NCBI RefSeq assembly: GCF_002338065.1
Contig: NZ_DDHJ01000004.1
Span: 124,001-188,000, forward strand
Direction: 5' to 3'
Source: Pseudomonas sp. UBA1879
Lineage (GTDB): Bacteria; Pseudomonadota; Gammaproteobacteria; Pseudomonadales; Pseudomonadaceae
Length of the DNA: 64,000 bases
A program made the translations under genes and the position numbers. The stretch's first letter is position 1. Every line of letters starts with the position of its first letter. Shown here one piece after another: positions 44,784-52,417 of the stretch. Below the pieces are notes generated by a model. The model did not search any database, was not told where the DNA came from, and worked only from the letters and a program-made list of their open reading frames with translations.

Positions 44784-46094
44784 TCAGAAGGGGTTACAGG
44801 CCTGTTTGAACACATCGTCCCAACTTGCTCGAGGCCGGACTGGCTCAAGATTCCAGGTAGGCTTGTTGCGAGTCTTGACCCTTTTGCCGTCGACTTCCCC
44901 GCTCCATTCCAAGTGACAGACGAACTGCTGATACATGCTGCCGTTATCAGGGTTCCATTCCTTGTCATTCCCGTATTTGGCGTATAGCTCGGCGTAGGCC
45001 GCTGCCTGTTGGTCTTTGGTGATCTTCCTGCCGCACTCGGTTGGCGTGATCATCAGCGAGTAGGGGTTATCGGGAATGTTAGGGTCTTCACGCCGCTCCC
45101 ATTTGGCACTTTTGATATAGCGGGTGCATTCGTTTTCAACCTTTGGCGTAGGCGCGGCACGGTGCTGATCGCTTTCGTTATAGGTGAATATGGCTTGGGC
45201 AGCATTTGATGTCGGCATATCGACCCTGATCACGGGTACCCATTTTCCGGTTTTCTGAAAGTAACGTTTTTGATCGCCTCGCGCTTTCTCCAGGCCAGCA
45301 TTTGCGTCTTTGGCATTGGGCGTGTAGATGAACGCGAGGATGGGCAACTCCTTATCCTGATCGTCTCGCCAGTCTGGCGTCCTCAATTCGGTTTGAGTGT
45401 TGATGGTGTGCCCCGTACTGGACTTGTCATCCTGCAATTCCTTGCGCGCTCTGATGCCTTCCCGGAAGGCCTCGGCGGCATCCGGCCGGTCTTTTATCTC
45501 GAATCCGCATTGGCTTTTATGCGCGTTCACCCACTGTGAGGTCCCGGCACCCTGGCTTTTGTAGTCGGCCAACCATTCTTTGGCAGTGTCGATGGGATTG
45601 TTAGGGTCGTTGTTGACGTAGGTATTTTGGCAGGCCGCTTCTTTCTTCCCGGTTTTGGCGTTGTCGCCGCAACCTGCGTCACGGCGGTCGTCGGTCCATG
45701 CATCGATGGGAAAGAAGCACAGTGTCTCGATCTTCATCTCGTCCTTATCGATGAAGTCATTGGGTTTGAGGACAAACCCGTTGGTCTTCAGCAAGCCGAG
45801 GTCCTGGTATTTGGAGTCTTTGCGCAGGAAAGAAAACGACACCCCTCCGCTCTTGTGCGAGGCAGGGCTGGGGTCCCAGGGTTCGAACTCCTTTCCGCTG
45901 TCCGTGCCTCGTACCCTGAGGCCCGAGCACTGGTCCAGCGGTCGCCCTTTGCCGCAATCGTCCAGCGTACGGCTGTAGTAGTAATTCATCTGCCAGGCCA
46001 CATCGGTGCCGATACCGGCATGGGCAAATGAAGCAGCAAGCAAGATGGGGACTGATAAAGAGCAAGCCGCTATTTTCAAGTGAACACTGCGCAT
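44784..46094 (-). CDS. Halovibrin HvnA-like secreted protein (second copy)
   Basis: A 436-residue exported protein. The start at 46094 (MRSVHLKIAACSLSVPILLAASFAHA, read as signal peptide residues 1-26) has GAGGG upstream; an ATG at 46160 would add 22 residues before the signal peptide. The mature protein has YSRTLDDC, CSGLRVRG, EPWDPSPASHKSGGVSFSFLR, NGFVLKPND, CFFPIDAWTDDRRDAGCG, and the NTQTELRTPDW segment, matching the halovibrin family. It is a paralogue of the protein at 1-1151 but with a longer C-terminal region containing CTRYIKSAKWERREDP. Vibrio fischeri halovibrins cleave NAD; activity here is inferred. It is monocistronic. Confidence 0.8.
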   Translation of the reverse strand: MRSVHLKIAACSLSVPILLAASFAHAGIGTDVAWQMNYYYSRTLDDCGKGRPLDQCSGLRVRGTDSGKEFEPWDPSPASHKSGGVSFSFLRKDSKYQDLGLLKTNGFVLKPNDFIDKDEMKIETLCFFPIDAWTDDRRDAGCGDNAKTGKKEAACQNTYVNNDPNNPIDTAKEWLADYKSQGAGTSQWVNAHKSQCGFEIKDRPDAAEAFREGIRARKELQDDKSSTGHTINTQTELRTPDWRDDQDKELPILAFIYTPNAKDANAGLEKARGDQKRYFQKTGKWVPVIRVDMPTSNAAQAIFTYNESDQHRAAPTPKVENECTRYIKSAKWERREDPNIPDNPYSLMITPTECGRKITKDQQAAAYAELYAKYGNDKEWNPDNGSMYQQFVCHLEWSGEVDGKRVKTRNKPTWNLEPVRPRASWDDVFKQACNPF

Positions 46095-46127
46095 GACGAT
46101 ATCCCTCGTTCCAGTCTCGATGAGGCT

Positions 46128-46214
46128 GGGAGTGGTCAATAGGAGGTCTGCGTTGCGCAATGCGAGGTCAGGTTATAGAGGGGGGGAGGGGGCAACAACT
46201 GTCAGAAATGACAG
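46128..46214 (-). promoter_or_regulatory. Promoter with palindromic operator of the second halovibrin-like gene
   Basis: CTGTCA-GAAA-TGACAG at 46199-46214 is the core palindrome. Towards the gene, a -10-like TATAAC follows after 21 nt of C-rich sequence (TTGTTGCCCCCTCCCCCCCTC is the 21-mer, listed here only by position 46178-46198). The arrangement matches that of the first halovibrin-like gene (22 nt). Confidence 0.5.
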
Positions 46215-46429
46215 GTTTTCAGGCTCAATCGGATTAAGGAAAAGGTCGTTTATCGCGCGGGCGATTTGCAGGCGCAGGACGTGGTCGAACGCTTGAGCAA
46301 CGGCCGTTGGCGTGGAGTGAGAACGATGCCCGGGAACATCAGCCTGTCACATTGGTCGGTTACCACAGAGCGATGGAACGAGCGTGCGTGCCCGTTTGGC
46401 AAAAACGGGCAGAAACGCGACATTTTTTG

Positions 46430-46558
46430 TTGATCTCCAGCCCTTCTGGTCCTAAAGTTCGCGCCGAACGTCCATGCTGGAAACGATCCATCCGGCTCAA
46501 GTACTGACGACGAGACAGCAAGGCCAACCGGAGAGACATGACCGGATGGCCTTTTTGC
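46430..46558 (+). ncRNA. Candidate small RNA or attenuated leader upstream of speC
   Basis: A sigma-70-like promoter TTGATC (46430-46435), 17-bp spacer, TAAAGT (46453-46458) is followed by a GC-rich segment and the terminator AAGGCCAACCGG/CCGGATGGCCTTTTT at 46521-46555. The predicted transcript is roughly 95 nt. It could be an independent sRNA or a speC leader attenuator. I do not recognise a named family. Confidence 0.35.
46521..46556 (+). terminator. Rho-independent terminator in the speC upstream region
   Basis: AAGGCCA-ACCGG...CCGGA-TGGCCTTTTTGC is a strong two-part stem with a T-run. It lies 116 bp before speC, so it ends a transcript that starts upstream of the gene. Confidence 0.7.
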
Positions 46559-46671
46559 TTTCGGTCAACGGCCTTGGGAAGTAGGCGAACCAAAGTGGGG
46601 ATACGGAGGACGTTCATGAGCTGATAGCTCGCACCCATTGTTTTTTACCGTTTGCCAACAGGAGTCCCCGC

Positions 46672-47835
46672 ATGTCGATTCAGGTCGAAGACTATTTCGA
46701 AAAAAGCACCTTCGAGAAAATGAAGGCGTTTGCCGACAAGCAAGAAACCCCGTTCGTGCTCATCGACACCGCCATGATCAGTCAGGCCTACGATGACCTG
46801 CGTGCCGGTTTCGAATTCGCCAAGGTTTACTACGCAGTCAAGGCCAACCCGGCCGTCGAAATCATCGACCTGCTCAAAGAGAAAGGTTCGAGCTTCGACA
46901 TCGCTTCGATCTATGAGCTGGACAAAGTGCTGGGCCGTGGCGTTGGCCCGGATCGCATCAGCTACGGCAACACCATCAAGAAATCCAAGGACATTCGCTA
47001 CTTCTACGAGAAGGGCGTGCGTCTGTACGCCACCGACTCCGAAGCCGACCTGCGCAACATCGCCAAGGCCGCGCCGGGTGCGAAAGTCTATGTGCGCATT
47101 CTGACCGAAGGTTCGACCACCGCTGACTGGCCTTTGTCGCGCAAATTCGGCTGCCAGACCGACATGGCCATGGACCTGCTGATCCTGGCCCGTGACCTGG
47201 GTCTGGTGCCGTACGGCATCTCTTTCCACGTGGGTTCGCAACAGCGCGACATCAGTGTGTGGGATGCTGCCATCGCCAAGGTGAAGGTGATCTTCGAGCG
47301 TCTGAAAGAAGAAGACGGCATCGAACTCAAACTGATCAACATGGGCGGCGGCTTCCCGGCCAACTACATCACCCGCACCAACAGCCTGGAAACCTACGCC
47401 GAAGAAATCATCCGCTTCCTCAAGGAAGACTTCGGTGATGACCTGCCGGAAATCATTCTGGAACCGGGCCGTTCGTTGATCGCCAACGCCGGTATCCTGG
47501 TCAGCGAAGTCGTGCTGGTTGCGCGTAAGTCGCGTACGGCCGTCGAGCGTTGGGTCTACACCGATGTGGGCAAGTTCTCCGGCCTGATCGAAACCATGGA
47601 CGAAGCCATCAAGTTCCCGATCTGGACCGAGAAGAAAGGCGAAGTCGAAGAAGTCGTGATCGCGGGCCCCACCTGTGACAGCGCCGATATCATGTACGAG
47701 AACTACAAGTACGGCCTGCCGCTGAACCTGGCCATCGGTGATCGCCTCTACTGGCTGTCCACCGGCGCCTACACCACCAGCTACAGCGCTGTTGAATTCA
47801 ATGGCTTCCCGCCGCTGAAATCGTTCTACATCTAA
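46672..47835 (+). CDS. speC: Ornithine decarboxylase SpeC (fold type III)
   Basis: A 387-residue PLP enzyme of the alanine-racemase/eukaryotic ODC fold that converts ornithine to putrescine. The PLP lysine is in VYYAVKANPAVEIIDLL near residue 56; HVGSQQRDISVWD and GGGFPANY surround the phosphate site; EPGRSLIANAG and CDSADIMYENY supply the cofactor and dimer-interface active-site residues. The length and sequence match the P. aeruginosa SpeC type, not the 700-residue enterobacterial enzyme. A possible leader transcript lies upstream and a bidirectional terminator follows. Some family members also act on lysine. Confidence 0.93.
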   Translation: MSIQVEDYFEKSTFEKMKAFADKQETPFVLIDTAMISQAYDDLRAGFEFAKVYYAVKANPAVEIIDLLKEKGSSFDIASIYELDKVLGRGVGPDRISYGNTIKKSKDIRYFYEKGVRLYATDSEADLRNIAKAAPGAKVYVRILTEGSTTADWPLSRKFGCQTDMAMDLLILARDLGLVPYGISFHVGSQQRDISVWDAAIAKVKVIFERLKEEDGIELKLINMGGGFPANYITRTNSLETYAEEIIRFLKEDFGDDLPEIILEPGRSLIANAGILVSEVVLVARKSRTAVERWVYTDVGKFSGLIETMDEAIKFPIWTEKKGEVEEVVIAGPTCDSADIMYENYKYGLPLNLAIGDRLYWLSTGAYTTSYSAVEFNGFPPLKSFYI

Positions 47836-47851
47836 GCATCAGCGGGCATCA

Positions 47852-47885
47852 GAAAACGGCATTCCTCGGAGTGCCGTTTTTTTTG
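47852..47885. terminator. Bidirectional terminator between speC and the toxin locus
   Basis: AAAACGGCATTCC-TCG-GAGTGCCGTTTTTTTT has A/T runs on both sides, so it can end both speC and the convergent toxin genes. Confidence 0.88.
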
Positions 47886-47887
47886 CC

Positions 47888-48664
47888 TCAAAAGCTGAAG
47901 CGCAAGATATGAGCGAACGTGTAATCCACCAAGCGTTGAGCTTCGCGCGCCGAACTGGCCGCAGCATGACACGACACCATCATGCGCCGAGGGGGCTGAT
48001 TGGCCTTGAGTGCCTGAATCCCCCGAATGGTGGCGTTCAACAGGCCGGCAAGGCGCGAACAATAAGCCCCCATGTTGGCCGCCGACAGTAGCGCGGTGTT
48101 GTACGCGCGCCGATGCCATTCGAGGCTGCTGCGCGCCGACGCCAGACTGCTCTCGTCTTTCAATGCGCTGTTCAACGTCTCCGGAACGTGGTTGGACGTT
48201 CCTCGGATCATCAAGCCTTTACGCTTCGCGTATTCATACGTCCTCACGTTCATGAAATCCATGAAACGGGGAATGGTCTGCGTCGCGCATTCACTGATGC
48301 GATCACATTCCGCCTGCTGCCGTTTGAATGCCTGCTCGTGGCGCGACAGGTCGGCCGTGAGTTGCCTGATCCGGCTGTCGAACGGGTTGCTGTTCAACAA
48401 AGCGATCACTTCGGTCAGTGTCTTCTTGATGTCCTGATGGATCGAGCGAATCTGTGTCGCACTGGTGCGCCAAAGCGGGCTGCCCTGTCGCGCCGTGGCC
48501 ACGACCGACTCCATCGCGGGCTCTCGGTATTTGCCGTATTCGGACTGTGGCACGAGATCCAATTTGATCTTGAAGGCTTCAATGTATTGAGGAAGTTTTT
48601 CCAGATAGCCGATATTGAATCCGAGATAGCCGACGTCGTCGTATTCGATGAGATGCGTAGTCAT
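47888..48664 (-). CDS. Putative XaxB-like subunit of a binary alpha-pore-forming toxin (second set, short)
   Basis: A 258-residue, mostly alpha-helical protein with no signal peptide. I assign it tentatively as the B partner because it follows the second XaxA-like gene by 28 bp in the same arrangement as the first A/B pair, and has a similar helical, Gln/Arg-rich pattern (TADLSRHEQAFKRQQAECDR). It is about 75 residues shorter than the first XaxB-like protein and I see little direct sequence identity. It carries five cysteines, whereas the first has one. A strong ribosome binding site (GGAGG) precedes ATG 48664. It could be a specialised or decaying subunit, or an immunity-like partner. Confidence 0.5.
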   Translation of the reverse strand: MTTHLIEYDDVGYLGFNIGYLEKLPQYIEAFKIKLDLVPQSEYGKYREPAMESVVATARQGSPLWRTSATQIRSIHQDIKKTLTEVIALLNSNPFDSRIRQLTADLSRHEQAFKRQQAECDRISECATQTIPRFMDFMNVRTYEYAKRKGLMIRGTSNHVPETLNSALKDESSLASARSSLEWHRRAYNTALLSAANMGAYCSRLAGLLNATIRGIQALKANQPPRRMMVSCHAAASSAREAQRLVDYTFAHILRFSF

Positions 48665-48692
48665 GCGTTGCCCTCCATGGCATTACAAAGGT

Positions 48693-49838
48693 TTATTGAT
48701 GACCGTAGTCCCTGCGGAATTCCCGGTCGGCGTCTTTGAACACTTTAAGTAGCGTATCGGCGTCGCGCTTGATGTGTCCCCAGGGCTCGGCCACCAGATT
48801 GAATGCGTTCATCAAGCGACGCAGGGCCAGTGCACTGTCAATTTTGCCGGCTTCTTGAACCGAGTGGGTCAGGTAAAGATGCAAGTCATTCCACACGATC
48901 ACCAGGTTCTGAGTGGCAATGTCCGCATCGAAAATGACCTGCCCCAGGTCGTGAAGGTCATGACGCACACGCTGCAGCGAGGCGTGAATGCGGTTTTTCT
49001 GTTCCAGCAGACGGATGCTCCGTTGCTGCTCCTGGCGCAATGCATGGAGCTGTTTGCGTACGTTGTCCGCTTGAACGCCGTAATAAATGCCCATGCCAAT
49101 CAGGGGGAAACTTGCGCTGACTGACTTTCTGACCAGCGTCTGGTATTCGCGCCGCTTGGCTTCGATATCAATGGCGCGTTTATTGATGACGTTGTTAAGT
49201 GACTGGATGTCCGCTGGCAAGCGGCTGGTGTCAATGCTCCGTATCTTGAGCTGCACGTCGGGCATCAATGTGGTCGACAACTCGCGTGCGAAAGCGTCCA
49301 GGCGCCTCTTGAGTGCTTCCGTCGCGCTCCGGCGTTGCAGGACAAGCGCGGCGACTTGTTGAACGTAGTGCAGAAAATCCGCCTGTTCTTCCGCAACCTG
49401 AGCCTCGGCAGGCTTCGCCCTGATCTCGGCGTACAGTTGTCGGGCAGCATTTCCATACACCTGCATCTGATCGGCGAATACCCACAACTCACTGCCGACG
49501 TTCATCAGATCGGTACGAAGCGGATTCCATTGCGCCGCGTGCAGGTGAATGCGATGGAAACTCGCCTGAAAATCCCTGGCCTCAAGGTTCGCGCCGGCAC
49601 CTTTTTCATAGCCCAGATACCAGATGACATCTTTGAGTGCGGTTGGAAGCGCAAGACCGTGACTCTCATAACGCTTCAAATCGATCAGTTGCTCTTTTGT
49701 CAGAATGAGTCCTGGAGCGCGAATGGCTTCTTCTGCAGTCCCGGCCGCAGCGGAGATCAATGTGCCGGGTAAACGTTGAGCCCGTTCAAGTTTTTCATCG
49801 CGAAGGGGCGCGTCATCCCATCCGTAGGATGATGTCAT
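48693..49838 (-). CDS. XaxA-like subunit of a binary alpha-pore-forming toxin (second copy)
   Basis: A 381-residue helical protein, clear paralogue of the XaxA-like protein at 50973-52160. They share GLILTKEQ, GLALPT, YLGYE-GAG, WNPLR, DADIATQNL and the C-terminal ADREFR-YG in the same order. XaxA/XaxB of Xenorhabdus is a heteromeric cytolysin related to ClyA-type toxins in which both subunits enter the pore. The likely membrane-inserting hydrophobic segment is SVSASFPLIGMGIYYGVQA near residues 250-268, flanked by long helices. No signal peptide is present, as for Xax toxins. The gene has its own ribosome binding site in a leader (CATTAAAGGA) resembling that of the first copy. Confidence 0.8.
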   Translation of the reverse strand: MTSSYGWDDAPLRDEKLERAQRLPGTLISAAAGTAEEAIRAPGLILTKEQLIDLKRYESHGLALPTALKDVIWYLGYEKGAGANLEARDFQASFHRIHLHAAQWNPLRTDLMNVGSELWVFADQMQVYGNAARQLYAEIRAKPAEAQVAEEQADFLHYVQQVAALVLQRRSATEALKRRLDAFARELSTTLMPDVQLKIRSIDTSRLPADIQSLNNVINKRAIDIEAKRREYQTLVRKSVSASFPLIGMGIYYGVQADNVRKQLHALRQEQQRSIRLLEQKNRIHASLQRVRHDLHDLGQVIFDADIATQNLVIVWNDLHLYLTHSVQEAGKIDSALALRRLMNAFNLVAEPWGHIKRDADTLLKVFKDADREFRRDYGHQ

Positions 49839-49971
49839 GTCGTTGATCCTTTAATGAGACGAAGTAGGTAGAGGAGAAGGGCTATGTGAGCCACTACCTC
49901 GATAGAAAAGAGGCCGGGACTGCCATCCTGTGTAGGTCCCGACCGGATCTGTTCAGCGATTCACATGAGCG

Positions 49972-50970
49972 TCAGCCGATGACTTTCAGATGTTTCGCCA
50001 GAGACAGGGCGTCGACAACGAATTGCCCAATGGCGTCGACATCATCAGCGCGGACGGTTTTATGGGTGTTCAGGAAAGCACGTTTGGCCTCGACGAACTT
50101 TTGGAACTCGGAAATATACTGCGCTCGGTGATCATCGAAGGTATGGCAAGCAGCGATGAGCTCTTTTCTCAGCGAGACCAGACGCAACTCGTCGGTCTTT
50201 TCATAAGTGCTGTCGATCAGATCGTCGATCTGTTTGCGAAGGGTATTGCGAGCCTCAACCAGACCCAGGTAGTTGATCAGGTTTTCGGCCTTTTCAAGAA
50301 TCTGATGCGCCAGATCGATTGCACCTTCAACGGCGATCAGCTGAGGCGGAGTCATGCCTAGCTTGACCAGTTCCTGAGCAGTCAGCGCAGTGTCTTTGGC
50401 CAGCGCCGAGAAGCCTTTTGCTTCAATGACCGCCATGGCATCCGTCAACGCTTTGCGCTTTTCTTCCAGCGCGTCCTGACGTGCTTTGATCCCTTGCACT
50501 TCTGCGGGTAAACGACGTTCATCGGCTTCAAGTTGCTTGATGTAATTCTGCATGGCGGCGCGATCGATCGGGCTGGTCAGGGCGGGAATCACCTGACCCA
50601 GTTCCCCCTCTTTGTTGCTCACGATACCGACAATGGTTTGCAGGCGATGAACGATATCTTCGATGATTTCTTCTATGTCAGACGCCGGCGCGCTTTGGAG
50701 CTCTTTTTGAAGCTCCCGAACTGTGCCGATATTGATACTCAAGAGTGTATCCAGCGAATGCACCGTTTCCCGAAGTTTGGTATGACCGGTGCGTAGCGCG
50801 CGATCCTGATCAGCGATTCGTTTGTGCAGAGACGGCAAGTATTGTGTCTGGATAAACAGTCGCTTGACTTCGATCGCGGCATCGTTTGCTTGAGCGCGTG
50901 CCGTTTGAAGTACTTGAATGTCCAGGTCAGGATAATCGACGCTGGTTGGGAATTGAGTAATATTCGTCAT
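49972..50970 (-). CDS. XaxB-like subunit of a binary alpha-pore-forming toxin (first set)
   Basis: A 332-residue helical protein, starting MTNITQFPTSVDYPDLD at 50970, 2 bp after the stop of the XaxA-like gene, so translation is coupled. Typical of XaxB are the long N-terminal helix (LFIQTQYLPSLHKRIADQD), the coiled-coil middle (ADERRLPAEVQGIKARQD) and a moderately hydrophobic segment around residues 215-250 (LVKLGMTPPQLIAVEGAIDL, QILEKAENLINYLGLVEA). No signal peptide. In Xenorhabdus both subunits are required for lysis of insect hemocytes and red cells; the target here is unknown. Confidence 0.82.
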   Translation of the reverse strand: MTNITQFPTSVDYPDLDIQVLQTARAQANDAAIEVKRLFIQTQYLPSLHKRIADQDRALRTGHTKLRETVHSLDTLLSINIGTVRELQKELQSAPASDIEEIIEDIVHRLQTIVGIVSNKEGELGQVIPALTSPIDRAAMQNYIKQLEADERRLPAEVQGIKARQDALEEKRKALTDAMAVIEAKGFSALAKDTALTAQELVKLGMTPPQLIAVEGAIDLAHQILEKAENLINYLGLVEARNTLRKQIDDLIDSTYEKTDELRLVSLRKELIAACHTFDDHRAQYISEFQKFVEAKRAFLNTHKTVRADDVDAIGQFVVDALSLAKHLKVIG

Positions 50971-50972
50971 GT

Positions 50973-52160
50973 TTAAACTCCGTATTCTTCTCTGAATTCG
51001 CGGTCGGCTTCGGCAAACACGCGTTCTAATTTTTTGGCATCCACTGCAATGGTTTTCCACGGCGTGACCACGAGGCTGAATTGATTGCGGAACCTGCGCA
51101 TTGACAGTCCATCGTGAATGCCATCGACCTCGGCAGCAGAAGCCGAAATGAACGAGCTGAGGGAGTTCCAGACGCTGATCAGATTCTGGGTGGCGATGTC
51201 GGCGTCGATAACAATGAGGTCGAGGTTTTGGAAGTCCATTCGAACGCGCCCCAGCGAAGCGAGAATCCGGTTCTTTTGCGCCATCAGCGCAATGTCCTTT
51301 TCCTGCTCATCGGTCAGTCTGTTGCGTTCCTTGCGGATCTTTTCAGCTTGAACGCTGGAATAAATCACCATGACCAGATTGCCCGTGACGGCCCCGATGG
51401 CCTGCTTCACCAGCTCCTTGTATTCTTTATTCTTTTCTTCGATGGCCAGCGCGCGGTTATCGATTTTGACCTGCAGTGCCTTGATTTCACTGCCCAGCGT
51501 GTTGTTGTCGATGAGCGACAGTTTGAGCTTGATGGCAGGGCCTACCTGTTCGGCCAATTGGCGGCCGAACGCATCCAGACGCGCTTTGATTCGCAGCGCT
51601 TCGGCCTCCTGGTCTTTGACTCTGGTGAGAATCTCATTCAGGTAAAAACCCAAATCAGCTTTATCGACCGCTTCAATGTCGGGGAATTTTTCCCCACGCC
51701 GCAGCTCCACTTTGCGCAGGTCTTCGAGGGTTTTGATGTTGTATTTGTCGACCAGGCCCAAGGCTGCGATGTCTTCAAACACTTCATTCATACTGATGCC
51801 ATAGCGCTCCATGGAGCCTGCAAATATCACCAGTTTGGTGTTGACAGCCAGCATGTCGTTGCGCAGCGGATTCCACAGCCGTGCGTGGCCGTTGATAAGT
51901 TTGAACGTCTGTTGGAAATCAACCGCTTCCAGGCCGCGGCCTGCGCCCCTTTCATAGCCCAGATAGGCAATGACATCTTTGATCGTGGTCGGCAAAGCCA
52001 ACCCGGCGATTTCATACTTCTTGAGGTTTTTGACCTGCTCTTTGGTCAGGATCAGCCCGGTATCCCGAGCATCACTTTCTGGGGTCGCGACCGATGAGCC
52101 AAACAGTCTTGCAGGATCGTTCGCTGCGGTGGTTACCAGATTTTCCATATTTTGAGACAT
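50973..52160 (-). CDS. XaxA-like subunit of a binary alpha-pore-forming toxin (first copy)
   Basis: A 395-residue helical protein of the alpha-xenorhabdolysin A type and first gene of the locus. Conserved blocks are GLILTKEQVKNLKKYE (about 35-50), YLGYERGAGRGLE (66-78), HARLWNPLRNDM (92-103) and DADIATQNLISVW (about 325-337). The candidate membrane-inserting segment AIGAVTGNLVMVIYSSV (254-270) sits between two long charged helices, as in XaxA. The start MSQNMENL at 52160 has AAAGGA 9 nt upstream. No signal peptide, so release would need lysis or another route. The gene is AT-richer than the housekeeping genes around it, judged by eye. Confidence 0.85.
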   Translation of the reverse strand: MSQNMENLVTTAANDPARLFGSSVATPESDARDTGLILTKEQVKNLKKYEIAGLALPTTIKDVIAYLGYERGAGRGLEAVDFQQTFKLINGHARLWNPLRNDMLAVNTKLVIFAGSMERYGISMNEVFEDIAALGLVDKYNIKTLEDLRKVELRRGEKFPDIEAVDKADLGFYLNEILTRVKDQEAEALRIKARLDAFGRQLAEQVGPAIKLKLSLIDNNTLGSEIKALQVKIDNRALAIEEKNKEYKELVKQAIGAVTGNLVMVIYSSVQAEKIRKERNRLTDEQEKDIALMAQKNRILASLGRVRMDFQNLDLIVIDADIATQNLISVWNSLSSFISASAAEVDGIHDGLSMRRFRNQFSLVVTPWKTIAVDAKKLERVFAEADREFREEYGV

Positions 52161-52417
52161 ATCATTAGTCCTTTAATGATGTCGTACTGTTTTCTGAAGT
52201 TATTTAAAACTTCAGATGCAGAGCAGTTGGGTTATCTGCACGAGACTGAGAGTAAGAGGTGCTTTTGAAGGCGTCAAAGTGGAAAATTAGTCAGGCGCTG
52301 TAGGAAGTTTCTAGTGAATAAGAAAGATATGTTCGTTCGCCCGCAAAATAGGCGGTAAAGAGGGGCGGCGATGATAGTTTTGAGTTGCATGCGGCAAAGT
52401 GAACTTACAAATGTCGG
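52161..52417 (-). promoter_or_regulatory. Upstream region of the toxin locus with a perfect hairpin
   Basis: At 52193-52216 TCTGAAGTT-ATTTAA-AACTTCAGA forms a perfect 9-bp inverted repeat, 33 bp upstream of the first toxin gene, so it could be an operator or a leader hairpin. The remainder to the Sel1 gene stop is AT-richer than average with no evident gene. Confidence 0.55.

Larger units (their letters stand above)
46215..46671 (+). other. Gene-free leader region before speC
   Basis: This part of the 577-bp gap before speC has no convincing coding sequence. It contains a candidate small transcript (46430-46558) ending in a strong terminator, then about 110 bp and the speC ribosome binding site (CAGGAG at 46661-46666). 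Confidence 0.5.

Noticed and set aside
46307..46507. Small ORF of 66 codons before speC
   Set aside because: No ribosome binding site or family features; it overlaps the candidate small transcript.
47888..52160. Prophage or integrative element carrying the toxin genes
   Set aside because: No integrase, att-like direct repeats, tRNA or phage structural genes were seen around the locus.
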